DNA from: Mactromeris polynyma
Taxonomy: Eukaryota; Mollusca; Bivalvia; Venerida; Mactridae
Assembly (NCBI GenBank): GCA_032209605.1
Contig: JASFXZ010000044.1
Coordinates: 2,914,001-2,978,000 of the forward strand
Direction: 5' to 3'
DNA length: 64,000 nt
In this document: piece after piece, positions 53,851 through 64,000 of the stretch
How the letters are laid out: each line of letters opens with the position of its first letter
Position numbering within the stretch: position 1 is the stretch's first letter
Position numbers and translations under genes: made by a program
The notes under the pieces: generated by a model
Databases searched by the model: none
What the model was told of the DNA's origin: nothing
What the model saw: only the letters and a program-made list of their open reading frames with translations

Positions 53851-55891
53851 TAATGTACAGTGAACTAACAGGAAAATGTACAAAATATTTAGATTACTAA
53901 TCATAAACAATTCTTATGACCCTTCAGTGACTAAGAGGCCATATTACTTGAGGAGAGAAACTGGCAAAAACAAAGTCAAATTGAGCTAACAAGGAGAATA
54001 TATGCATAATCTTAAACAAATGAACATCACATGAAAACATCAGTCACAACTTATATGATTCAAACAGACATCCAAGTTTAGAGTCTAACAAGAGACTTAA
54101 AATAAACAAGAAATATCTTAAAAAAAGATGAACATTATAGATAGAAGGATGTCTACAGAATCACCCTATTTCGGAACTCTGATTCCGCCAGAGGGGTACG
54201 CTACGGGAAAGTGAATTATCTTTTTGAGACATCCCGTTTGGTGCCTCTCCGCTTAAAATATGAACCAATCAAATGGTCTAATTTGTTGCATATTTAAACA
54301 ACACGCTTCATATACAACATTTGATTGGTCTAAAATGTTGGTCAAAATCAACATTATACAGCTATGCTGAAAAAATAGGTAAACAGAATAATGAGAATTT
54401 TTTTACTGATTTGATCTTTCAAAATGAATATTTTACTATTGGATCCAAGGAAATAATTTATATGTACAGATTTTTTTTACCAGGGTCTTCTCCCCGACAG
54501 CATTGTTATCATCTAAAGTAATGAATACATCCTGCTACAACCTTAATAGTTTATAAAAAAGGAATGAAGAGTATAATACAAAACATATCAGTTTATAAAC
54601 TGATTTTTATGCGAAAAAAAGTACAGGTCAAATATTTCACAGTTTTGAAGTAGTCCTCTGAAAGTCTGCTCAATAAGTTCACCTGATGAAGGCTAAATAA
54701 GAATTAAATAAATAAAAAGCATAGCGATAATTATTCTTGAGTTTCTCTTTACTTTTACAATGTCTGTTTTTTTATGAAAGCTGACTTTCTCTCAAACTTC
54801 TCTATTAATGCAAAAACATTCACCAGTCAATCATTCCCTGAATTATCAAGAGTTGAATTAAGATGAATTATCAATAGAAATTATATTAATCTGATTTTAC
54901 TAAGAAGGCAAACATGAACAAATTGAGGTAGATTCATCTGTTTGCTACAATGAATTACAATTAAATTTGTTTAACGAAAACATTGATGCAATTTAACTGG
55001 TGTTCTACTCATTATAGCAATGCGGTTGGTCGAACTTAATTCTCAGGATGCAATACTGTAAACTCAGAAATTTTAGCGAGGGACTTATTTTCGCAAGATC
55101 GTAATACAAATGTATTCATGAAAATAAATGCTCACTAAACATTGTTGTGTTATTTTGATGACAAAACTGAATCTCGTGAACATTTAACCTCACCAAACAA
55201 TGTGATAACTTCAATTTGCCACATATTGGTCTCACGAAAATATCTGATTTGACAGTCATATATGATTTAAGAGATAAAAATAACATTGATTACTTGTTCC
55301 AACCAGGGAATACCCCAATTTTAAGAATATATCCGACACATTTTCCAAATTCTCTGATCTAAATAACACAAGTAATTAATTGTGTTTGAAAGAACAAATT
55401 TCATGCATACCCGGGAGTAGGGAAATTGGGGAAAGGCTTGTGTCAGAGGACAGTACAATCCATACATGAGTATGATTTAGCTCCCCTCTCTGAACATAGT
55501 TAATACAATACAAAGTAAAAAAGTCCAGAAATAGCTGGTAAAACTGCATTACAGTCAGTCCACTGGACTTAAAAGTTAGAATTCCCTTTAAGAAAAACTC
55601 AGATAGATGACATTGAATAAAACAGTCATATCTGACACCTGGCTTTAAAGAACTTTATATCTCTAAGGCATTGAAATCATTATATTGATAGATAAACCAA
55701 CAGAAAATCTATCAATAATGTCTGAGAGGCCATCGACACATCATCAGGTTGACATAGTAGCTGGATATTTAGGTCAATGTTCAGAATGTAGATGCCAGCA
55801 TCAGAGAGGTGCTGTTTAGTCCCACAATCTCTTCATAAGCCATTGGTTAAGGTAGTAACGTTCGTAATCACACTTCACACCACATGCTGTG

Positions 55892-55906
55892 TCACAATAT
55901 ACAACA
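55892..55906 (-). CDS. MINDY2: MINDY last coding exon: CCIL and stop
   Basis: Directly after an acceptor (TTCTTTTCAG) the minus strand reads TGT TGT ATA TTG TGA, in phase with the preceding ...KKSD. The predicted C-terminus CCIL fits a CaaX-type box with Leu last, which usually favours geranylgeranylation. That modification is inferred, not shown. Confidence 0.65.
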   Translation of the reverse strand, partial: CCIL

Positions 55907-58900
55907 CTGAAAAGAATTAAGATGATAAAGATAAATGGCACCTGACAGCAAACATACAGTATGTCCGTCACGATTGGCCGAGTGGTTAAGGCATCCACCT
56001 TTGAAGTGGGAAGTCAAAGGTTCGAATGCCGGTTGGGGTCTGTCCTGATATCTAATATGGTCTGTTGGTGAGCCACCAGCCAGTTAGATAATGGTTACTG
56101 AGCGCCTACCTGCCTGGTTCCTGGCATTAAAGGATAGGAATCGGGAAGTAAATGTGGTCAGAAGGTAGGTGTCTCATAAGTCAGAAATGGCTGGCCCTTT
56201 AAGTAGAGGTGACACTATTATAAATAAACACGTTACTTACTTTTACAGTATACATCAAGTACTTAACGAGGGACATTTAGTAACAGTTTGATATGTCGTG
56301 CTCAGTGACTTGTCTAGCCAATTTTTGCATACAACAAAAAAATATCAACTATTCGCAATAACAGGGCCTGTAGTTAAAACTGTTACTCTGCACTCAATAC
56401 ATAATACTTATTCTCAAATTTCAGATTCACACTCAAGTCTCAAAGACAGTGGATCAAAAGAAATACTTAGAATGGTGATTCCTCTTTCACACTCAAAAAC
56501 ACCACACTCACACACAGTATGCACATTTTTTAGCTCAAAGTAACGTGTTACAGTCAAAATCTTGAGCCCAGAACTTACGTCAGATTTTTTATCATCTCTA
56601 TTTTGTCCTGAACTTGACTGTCGGATAGGTCTTCTAGTGAGCGATGATTGTTGGGAACCAGCTTGTTGCCGTGACGACTGACCCTGATATCTCTGTTCAC
56701 CGCCAGCTTCCTGCATGGCTGCCCTGCGTTCCTCCTCTTGTAACTGTTTCGCCAACTCTTCACTATAGAAACCAAAAAAGGTTCAAATTTTTATTTTTCA
56801 AAATCTTAAGAGGGTTTAAACTGGCGTGTATGCAAAGTTGCAATTTAACATGATCTTGTATCATAGTATCGTAAATTTTTCTTTGAAGTTTGTAGTGCAA
56901 TATCTCGAGAGGTGGAGTTAAATTTAATGTTAACTAAAGGGGTGGGATTTATTCATTAAAGGACTAAATGTATTAACATACAGCGCAGGAATAAGATAGT
57001 TACCCATCCATTGCAAAAGTGACAATACTTAACAATACTTTACCATGACTGGTTCAACATCCTGGGGGTCACAATAACCTTGCAAGCTACATTTAATTTA
57101 TTGGTTAAATTTCTGAGGTTTTAAATTTCACAATCACAGTGCATGAAACATTTAATTGATTAGTTAAATTTTGTTGGTTTTTAAATTTTACATTCAAGGC
57201 ACATGTTATGTCTGCTTATTCGCATATGTCACCTTTATAAAGAAAAATGCTTGGTTTGTACACACATTGTTCGTGATATGATACTATGATACAAAACAGA
57301 TAAAGAGAAACATTTGGGTATCTTATTCAGTCTCAGGGCTAAGCCCCCTTAGACTACATTATATACACTGCTGTTTGCATTCTCCATCAATCACATAAAT
57401 ACAGATAAAATGAAATCAGTATAGACCCAAATTATTTGAGGATATCAATACATAGATAGCCCTACATCTACAATATTTACCTACCTTTTTCTTAATCATC
57501 AGCCATTATGATTAACACTGATAAGCCCTTATAGAAATGATTTTCAAATGTGTGATAATTGAGAAAAGACCAAGAGAATTTGCATCAGTCTGAGATTACT
57601 GCCTACATGAGAATAATGAATAAGTTATTTTTTTATATCTGATTAGTTTATCATCGTTTACATTATATTCCTTATAAACTTTAAGGAAATTTGCCTATCA
57701 ATATGGATGACAATTCAGAACAAGGGAGGTAAATATTGTAAATATGGGAACTATCTATATATATGCAACAGACAATGAAGAAATAGCATAAACATTGAAT
57801 TAATAAAATAGTTGTGAATGACTATGGTTAAGTTTTGTTCAAATGCTGTGAAAAAGTACAAATACAAGTACATACTCAGTGAGTTGGATATTAGCTGGTT
57901 GCCATGACGTTTGGGCAGAAGGCTGTTGTTCTTGTTGTAATGAAAGAGCTACCATGTAACTGAAATAAAGTGAACAGAGAATTTAAATTAATAATAAATC
58001 AAATTATGCAGTATAAGAATATTATTCTGAACTTTGTTGATAATGTGGTGAACAAATCTTGTGTGATATTTAACGTTACAAGTGACTGAATGACGCTTGT
58101 CCTCAAGGTGGAGAAAGCCCTAGCTTGTGACCTTGACCTACGACATATAGAGATGACTCTTGCACATAACAAACTTTCTCATTATGTTATTATGTTCCTG
58201 CCAATTTTTGCTGGAATCCCTTGAAATGTTTTAAAGTTAAAGCTGACACATATTTGTATGTTGAATATTCATAAAATGTTTTACAATGTCTTTTGTAGCT
58301 TCTACACTTTTGTTGAACTACAAACGTATGTACTGTATGTTTTTACTACAGTCGTTTCAAAACCTCACACAAGCTTATGTTGTCTTGTTTGTTGTCTTGC
58401 CAACTCAAAATAAATCTTACCTTATCTTTTCAAAGCTGACACAAGTTGTGTTTCAGATTTGATACACAAACTAACCAACAATAAAGCACAAAGCAATTAC
58501 TACCGTATAAATGAATATTATGGCGAGTCAAAATAGTTTGCGCATCAGCGATTTCAGAGGATTATGAAATGAAATGTTTTTGAATCGCTGAAATGAGTAT
58601 AGTTAATAGTGAAGTATATAAAATTGTAATTACGATAGCTGATATGTTTATAACTTTCTTGAATTTGCAAACACTTCCATGTTAAAAACTTTACCACTTA
58701 TACAGCATATTTCTCCTAGACTGTATAAAGTGTACAAAGATAATAATAAACAGTAACTCACTCATGATCAATTTGTTCATCAGTGTTAAGAGGTACATTT
58801 GGAGGCTCTGTTGACAAAGGCGGGGGTTCTGGCTTTCTGTAAGTTCTAAACTCCGAGTCAACAAAGTGACAATCTCCTTCGACATTACTCAACGTTTCCC

Positions 58901-58958
58901 AGACTACATTGCTTTCATGTAAGAATCCTTGATCTGTGACAAGTTGAAATAATTCTCC
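55892..58958 (-). CDS. MINDY2: MINDY-1/2 family deubiquitinase (FAM63), C-terminal exons only
   Basis: Minus-strand exons 58958-58762, 57959-57876, 56762-56579 and 55906-55892 join in phase to give the last 159 residues. ELFQLVTDQGFL...VVWETL is the end of the MINDY catalytic domain (MINDY-1/2 type). DHDYMVALSLQQ and DEELAKQLQEEE look like the two MIU ubiquitin-binding helices. A low-complexity Gln/Ser/Arg tail leads to ...KKSD and a last exon coding for CCIL and TGA. Known family role: cutting long K48-linked ubiquitin chains. The catalytic Cys and His exons are missing here and must lie right of 64000, so the gene is partial in this window. MINDY1 and MINDY2 split in vertebrates, so the symbol means the shared family. 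Confidence 0.88.
55970..56215 (+). mobile_element. tRNA-derived SINE (Ser/Leu-like head)
   Basis: A box TGGCCGAGTGG (canonical) and B box GGTTCGAATGC, followed by a body of about 170 bp. The acceptor stem is not preserved. It lies just upstream of the last MINDY exon, in the MINDY intron. Confidence 0.6.
56579..56762 (-). CDS. MINDY2: MINDY exon: second MIU helix and polar tail
   Basis: Acceptor TTTCTATAG, donor GTAAG. It codes for DEELAKQLQEEERRAAMQ, then about 40 Gln/Ser/Arg/Gly residues ending DDKKSD. It is joined in phase to both neighbours. Confidence 0.85.
57876..57959 (-). CDS. MINDY2: MINDY exon: first ubiquitin-interacting (MIU) helix
   Basis: Eighty-four bases, acceptor TTTCAG, donor GTATG. 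Two bases from the previous exon plus T make Asp, giving DYMVALSLQQEQQ, the A-x-S-L-Q-Q core typical of the first MIU in this family. Confidence 0.85.
58762..58958 (-). CDS. MINDY2: MINDY exon: end of catalytic domain
   Basis: Acceptor TTTTCAG before 58958, donor GTGAG after GATCATGA. Sixty-five codons, with LVTDQGFL, VVWETL, VEGD and VDSEF as family landmarks, then a Pro-rich spacer leading to the first MIU. Confidence 0.9.
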
Positions 58959-59026
58959 CTGAAAACATAAAGTGAATGATGGCGAGGCCTTTAGAAAGGA
59001 ATAAAAACCATTGTGTGTTAATTCAT

Positions 59027-59054
59027 GTAAGTAAGTAAGTAAGTAAGTAAGTAA
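59027..59054. repeat. GTAA microsatellite
   Basis: About seven copies of AAGT/GTAA in a row, just upstream of the first visible MINDY exon in gene orientation. Confidence 0.9.
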
Positions 59055-60469
59055 ATAGTTCATTAAGGTGACATATACAATACAACAATGGATACATATA
59101 CAGTATAATGAAGAGATGAACACAGCCCTATGGGCCTACAAGTCACCTGTATATTAAGTACGTAAAGTTAATACAGTGTGAACAAGAAAAACTATTAAAT
59201 ATAAAAGGTAGATTCATCAAGGGATTAGCTAAGGGAGATAATTCTTTCTATCAAGAGCTATGTTGAAAATGCAGGTAGAAAACAGTTTGGCGTACTAGTA
59301 ATTTTTGTCATAAGATTGAAAATTAGCTGTAGTCTTAAAACTTTGCTTGCGTGAGTAGACAAAACTTAATCAGGATCCCTGGTTCAATCACAATTTATGA
59401 TGTGCAGGTAAGTACATGTATTACTACTTAATACATGTGTCGTTACAGTAGAGAAAGTTTACACTAACCAATACATAAGTCATAAGGTGAACACCAGGTT
59501 ATAACATACAATACGGTGTAGAGCACTAGTAAAATAACATCTCACGTGCTAGCGATGTCTTAACAAAACATACATGTCATAAGCACGCTCGAATGATGTT
59601 GACATTGTTAAATATTCATTTCGTACTAAGTTTAACATTTCATTTCATCTAAAAATTAATGTCTTGTTAATTTGAATATGATATGTGATGAAATCATTTG
59701 AACTTGTATCTTGTGGCTGAAAAAACAAATTGTCCACACAACTTTTTGACAGGTCAGCTTTTGTTTACCAAAGACCGAATTATATGCATGATACTTTACT
59801 TGCATATTATTGGGGGTTTAGATAATGCTTTTGCGAAATTTTACAACATAACTTTTATGCACTGTTTAAGTAAGATTGGAATAGACATTTGGCCTAATTA
59901 ATGACTTAATTAATTGATTTATTTCCTTTCCAGTAAACAATATGGTACAAACATTCATGTCTTATCTGATATACGTATCTAAAGTCAACTTTTCCTGTTG
60001 TGTATCATACACATGTGACTTCATACACAAACTGTTAATGGTTTACTGAAGTGCACAATTTCCTGCCACTTAATTGCCTACACGAATAAATATAAATACT
60101 GTTGTATTGTCTTGATAAACATTGGTTGGACAATAGATAATGTATTGACTACTTGGTAAATACTAAGAATTACAGAAACTTCGAGATTGTACGCAATACA
60201 TGGGTGCTTAAAACTAAATTAAATCTGGAATAGTTTTACATTCATATGGACTTTTGACACACTGGGTTATTTTGAAACACACAGTGCTTTAATAAGCTGG
60301 TACATTTGGACTTCGCAGTTTGACATACATGTAGCCGTGCCAAGCTGTGTTATCACTGGATACATGTACGGTACTAATATTAAAGGATAAAAATATCAAT
60401 GTGCAAATCTTGTGACAATATTTTTCAGTTCTAACATTTGATAATGCGAGTCATCGCAGAGTACACAAA

Positions 60470-60521
60470 ATGTATTCTATCATGAAAAATGTGATATTGA
60501 CAATATTAGTGTTAAATCAAG
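60470..60521 (+). CDS. Six-cysteine gene exon 1 (signal peptide)
   Basis: ATG in context ACAAAATGT, seventeen codons plus one base, donor GTAAGG. Codes for most of the signal peptide. Just upstream, TATTTTTCAG near 60428 could be an acceptor for a 5'UTR intron. Confidence 0.55.
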
Positions 60522-63450
60522 GTAAGGTGTATCTATAGATAAATTATGGAATATTTTAGTGATCATTATAATGTTTACTTCTGCTTACTCTTAAAATATG
60601 TCAGTTTTCTGAAACATGCCCGACCTTCGTATTCTACTCATTTAAAAAAATCTGGATTTAAACAGGGGCTCCATTTGACCCTTGAATTGACCCTTTGACC
60701 CCCAAAATTCCCAAAAAGCCAAATTTTTGGCCCTCATGATTCTGGCTGAAGGGTCAATTTTTCTCTAAATTATAGTTAATTTGGCTATAAAATGGTTACC
60801 TGGAGTCTAAATTGATCAAAATACCCTTGAAATTCAGCCCCTAGTGGAACCCCTGTTTAAACACCATCTCTTAACATACATGTTATATACAATAACAAGT
60901 CGTCGTGGTTCTACTACTCATTCTAGCTTATTCTTCGCAAGAAACTAACAACTTACTTAAAACAATATGAAAAATACACAGATTGAATATCGTTTTATGT
61001 CCTGTGTATGTCTATCAGCTCCAATCCTGTTACTGGACATATGACCAAGACCTTGCAAGGGGTTTGGACTTGAACATTTTTAGAAAAAAATAGAAATGTG
61101 TTATAGACACAGATGCCCTCGCTTTGTGATATATGACACAGCAATGAGTGTTTATTTGAGATATTTCTTTGATAATATACAATAATATTTTAGACATAGA
61201 CAATTTACTGTAGAAACAAAAATATGTTTTTAGTAACAGGGACCTACACCTTAGACCTATGAGGCTGGGTGTTGCGCTTGAAATTTTGAAATACCTCCAT
61301 CAATAATGAAGTTATAGCCCAGACAAGAATCCAAACACACACGGACAGGTGGAACTCTTAATCCCCCACCCCTATACATATGGCGGTGGCATAAAAACAA
61401 CCAACATCCATAAGCATGGTACAGAAACCATTACATTCATTAATCATGACACAACTTTATTAAAGTGAAGGATGAAAGCAAAACAAGTCTATCAGATTCA
61501 TTACTTATACGCAGATAGACAAGTGTCGCTTTCATACTTCAAAAAGCTCTCCTGTGTTGGTGTAATAACTGCAACAGAACAACAGTTAATTCATATTATC
61601 AAACATTTGTAGTTCTTGGATCCATTGAGGCAGCAAATTGTTACAGTGGCAGTCAATGGGCGTGTACAGCTGCATTGACCAATCTATGGAATGCCAATCA
61701 GAAACAACAATATGGAAGTATTTGCAAGTATGTCATGCCATTAAAAAAAATCTAAATTTCTTTTATACAGCAAAGTAAATATTAAGAACAAGATGCAAAA
61801 GTAAGCTACAAAATGAAGACGTCAAGTCATAATGTACATAGTTCTATCTATCAATATGGCCGACAATTCAGAACAAGGGAGGTACATATTGTAAATGTGG
61901 GAACTATCTATTAGACAGTGTCCATTCCACAGAAACAATCCACAAACCTAGCAATGAAATATGTACATCAATTTGATACATAACAAAATTACAGGTTTGA
62001 GGAAAATTTAACTCCATAATACCAAAGGTATTCTATTCAATTTGACCATACCACTGTTTATAAAAAAAAAAATTCTTGTTTACTGTGAAAATATTTTAAA
62101 GCATAACTACATTCATTTATATGTTTCAGACATTTTGGAGAACTGCATACTTGCACAATGACTTATGCAGCTAAGTGCGAGTTCAGCCAGTATGATACAG
62201 ATTTATACAACAAAGATATAGTCCAGGCATTCACAGGGAAACCTTACAGATGTGCTATGATTGGGGGAAGTAAGTGTGTCTGTAGAGCTGCTGTACAAGT
62301 CATACTTTCAATATACAGTTGTACCTCGTTTATTTGACAACCTTCTATCCAAGTACTTGGTATAGTCCTAACTAAAGATCAGGGTCCTGTTTTATCAAAA
62401 TTCTTATCTTAAATCTTTTCTTATCTTCAATTTCCTACTGCAGGAAGCATTTCTTAAATTCATTTTTTAAGATTTTCATGTAATTTACATTATAGATAAA
62501 AATGGCAGCCATATTTATACAAGAACACTCGCGTTAAGAAAGGTGTAGGCTAATTCATCTTAGAGTAATGCAAAAAAAATGAGAAATTCTTAAGTAAAAA
62601 AGTTTACTGAAACCCTTTTCTTAGCAAAGAAGTCCTAATGTATCTTCTTAGGCACGTTAAATTGAAATGGGATATTCGAAACTACATACTATTCAAAATA
62701 AACTTTTGGACCTGATGAATTCGAATGAACGAGTAGCGACTTGACCTTCCTGAATTATAATGGTCTCATTTAGACTTCATAATGTAGATCATTGGACATT
62801 AACGAAAATAATTCCATTTTATATTCGTAGCAATTTTCTCAGAAAGTAGATCTCTGTTTTTGCTTATTGGAAAAACTATAAATATTATCGTGATTAAATA
62901 CAGTGAGACCTCAACAATAAGACCACTACTGATTATGAAGAAAGTTGATCTTATTAATTAGGGGGTCTGATTATTGAGTAAAAACTGGATAGAAAAGTTT
63001 TTTTGTACGAAACATTCAACATGCCCATGGGCAGATCCAGCGATTTATGTTAGGGAAGTCAGGGGGGTCGAGCTCTTGGTGAGGCAATGGATCTGAGTCA
63101 GCCTTTGGGGTCCCTAGATTTTTGCAATGAAGTACAGTTTCTTGTAATGCAATATGCTAATTTTTAACAAAAAACATTGAGGCCCTAGAATTTGGAACCC
63201 TCTCTGTAGGATTAGATATGGAAAACCCTGCCCAATCTCAGGGGGGGGGGGTCCAGACTCCCCTTCCCCCTCTGAATCCACACATGATACCAATGGATCA
63301 ATAATAAAGATTTCTCTTAACTTTGCAGACTTGATGTTAGCAGGAGACAAAGACAATTCTAGTGCATCTAACATTGGACAAATCAACATAGCTTTTTGCT
63401 GCATCATATCTGTACTGACGTTCATTCGTTTCATGGATCAAACTGGCTAG
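60470..63450 (+). CDS. Unrecognised small secreted/anchored six-cysteine protein, four exons
   Basis: Exons 60470-60521, 61613-61727, 62130-62269 and 63329-63450 all have GT/AG borders and matching phases (1, 2, 1), giving 142 codons from ATG to TAG. Residues 1-25 look like a signal peptide (Met, Lys, then a hydrophobic Ile/Leu/Val run ending in Ala-Ala). The mature part has six cysteines at 27, 35, 55, 64, 72 and 97, enough for three disulfides, and no other Cys until the tail. Residues 118-135 are hydrophobic (with CC) after a Ser/Asn-rich stretch, suggesting either a GPI-anchor signal or a short membrane segment; the polar end RFMDQTG makes GPI less certain. I do not recognise the family. 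The gene seems to sit in a MINDY intron on the opposite strand. A Kozak A is at -3, and a short overlapping upstream ORF begins at 60444. Confidence 0.65.
60665..60860 (+). mobile_element. ~195-bp dispersed repeat, CAGGGGCTCCA...TGGAACCCCTG ends, copy 2
   Basis: CAGGGGCTCCA and TGGAACCCCTG form an inverted pair, flanked by TTTAAA on both sides. It lies in intron 1 of the six-cysteine gene. Confidence 0.65.
61463..61545. repeat. Foldback family C, copy 4
   Basis: ATGAAAGCAAAACAAGTCTA pairs with TAGACAAGTGTCGCTTTCAT. Best paired copy. In intron 1 of the six-cysteine gene. Confidence 0.6.
61613..61727 (+). CDS. Six-cysteine gene exon 2
   Basis: Acceptor ACATTTGTAG, donor GTATG. Codes for the signal-peptide end and the first three cysteines (NCYSG, WACTA, SIC). 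Another frame would be interrupted, and only this phase joins exons 1 and 3. Confidence 0.65.
62130..62269 (+). CDS. Six-cysteine gene exon 3
   Basis: Acceptor ATGTTTCAG, donor GTAAGTG. Codes for HFGELHTC...AAKCEF...KPYRC, with three cysteines. The base composition is more balanced than the AT-rich surroundings, which supports real coding. Confidence 0.68.
62318..62755 (-). mobile_element. Tigger-like MITE copy, reversed and interrupted
   Basis: Left end CAGTTGTACCTCGTTTATTT, right end GAATTCGAATGAACGAGTAG. About 270 bp of unrelated AT-rich DNA sits in the middle. Intron 3 of the six-cysteine gene. Confidence 0.45.
62901..62985 (+). mobile_element. Short CAGTGAGACCTC MITE copy
   Basis: Left CAGTGAGACCTCAACAATAA, internal AAGACCACTACTG, right TCTGATTATTGAGTAAAAACTG. 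Lies in an intron of the six-cysteine gene. Confidence 0.5.
63329..63450 (+). CDS. Six-cysteine gene exon 4 (C-terminal tail)
   Basis: Acceptor AACTTTGCAG; the phase joins exon 3 to form Asn. Forty codons ending in TAG: a polar DKDNSSASN stretch, then a hydrophobic run INIAFCCIISVLTFI and a short polar end. An ATTAAA near 63615 could be the polyadenylation signal. Confidence 0.6.
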
Positions 63451-64000
63451 GACTTCTCCCATGTATATTATTACACAAACTATCGTGTCAGGAGAAACTC
63501 CAGATAACTCGACACATATTATATGCTTCAAATTTGAAAAAATGCAAATGAGACATGATAATGTTGGGTTTCATTTGCTCTTTTTCATTTATCTATGTAT
63601 GCAACAAATTCCTAATTAAACATAGACAATCCTAAAACATTGCTTCTGTTTTTTCTTTTGTTTTTACACATCATTTTTTCACATGAAGCTGGTCCTAATT
63701 TTGTTTAAAACTCTATATTGAGATCTGCCTTCAACTCAAATTTTCAAGGACTGGTATTTTGAGCAATAGAAAAAATAGCCAATCAAAAGATTTGATATAT
63801 AAATTTAGCCATTCAAAAGAACTGGTATATAAACTTAGCCAATAAAAAGATCTGATTCAATAGATCTGTTATGTATACTTAGCCAATCAAAAGCTCTGAT
63901 ATAAAAACTTAGCCAATCAAAAGAAGTGGTATATAAACTAGATTTAGACATAGGTTAGCACTCCTATTAGTGATGAGACAGCTCGTTGAACAATTTGTAT

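Larger units (their letters stand above)
49645..55891. other. Intergenic between TMEM101 and MINDY, no gene recognised
   Basis: One MITE at 50497, a small inverted-repeat element near 50735-50845 (GAGACCACTCTTAGAAAACTC and its inverse), the 54-bp array, a CAGGGCTCTAGA MITE, and a CCAATCAAATG/CATTTGATTGG inverted pair near 54265-54335. The MINDY 3'UTR should lie at the right end of this stretch, but no poly(A) signal was fixed. Confidence 0.5.

Noticed and set aside
58691..59123. Minus-strand frame extending the MINDY exon upstream past 58958
   Set aside because: The sequence upstream of 58958 is an acceptor and an AT-rich intron with a GTAA microsatellite; family similarity starts exactly at the acceptor.
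63114..63434. 106-codon minus-strand frame as an upstream MINDY exon
   Set aside because: Its residues do not resemble the MINDY catalytic domain and it overlaps, antisense, the last exon of the six-cysteine gene.

Overview
The window is nuclear DNA from an animal, most likely a bivalve mollusc. It has AT-rich intergenic DNA, genes split into short exons with GT/AG introns, vertebrate-like TRAF6, TMEM101 and MINDY proteins, and a very dense load of short inverted-repeat (MITE-like) elements, tRNA-headed SINEs and minisatellites. No prokaryotic, viral, rRNA or CRISPR feature was seen. The species cannot be fixed from sequence alone.

Four protein-coding genes can be assembled by joining exons whose splice sites and reading phases agree. 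(1) TRAF6, minus strand, 23828 to 5850: six coding exons, complete from ATG to stop, 698 codons, with RING, TRAF-type zinc fingers, a long polar linker, a helical segment and a MATH domain. (2) TMEM101, plus strand, 42091 to 46406: four coding exons, 321 codons, multi-pass membrane protein. (3) The last four exons of a MINDY-1/2 (FAM63) deubiquitinase, minus strand, 58958 to 55892, with two ubiquitin-binding MIU helices and a Cys-Cys-Ile-Leu end. Its catalytic exons must lie beyond the right edge. (4) A small unrecognised secreted or membrane-anchored six-cysteine protein, plus strand, 60470 to 63450: four exons, 142 codons, apparently inside a MINDY intron on the opposite strand.

Layout: 1-5849, repeat-rich DNA downstream of TRAF6; 5850-23896, TRAF6 with introns full of MITEs, a 51-bp array and hairpins; 23950-25270, a 36-bp minisatellite abutting the TRAF6 5'UTR exon; 25300-41800, about 16 kb without a recognised gene but with SINEs, nested transposons, a decayed repeat domain and a broken Tc1/mariner copy; 41850-46410, TMEM101; 46500-55890, repeats including an 84-bp array; 55892-64000, the MINDY 3' end and the nested small gene.

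TRAF6 (a ubiquitin ligase in Toll/IL-1 signalling) and MINDY-1/2 (a deubiquitinase selective for long K48 chains in the studied family members) both act in ubiquitin biology, but nothing here shows co-regulation. The most interesting items are the nested small gene, the minisatellite whose unit resembles the TRAF6 5'UTR acceptor, a pearl-like element truncated at the TRAF6 splice donor, several hairpin families, and clean nested insertions with target-site duplications.
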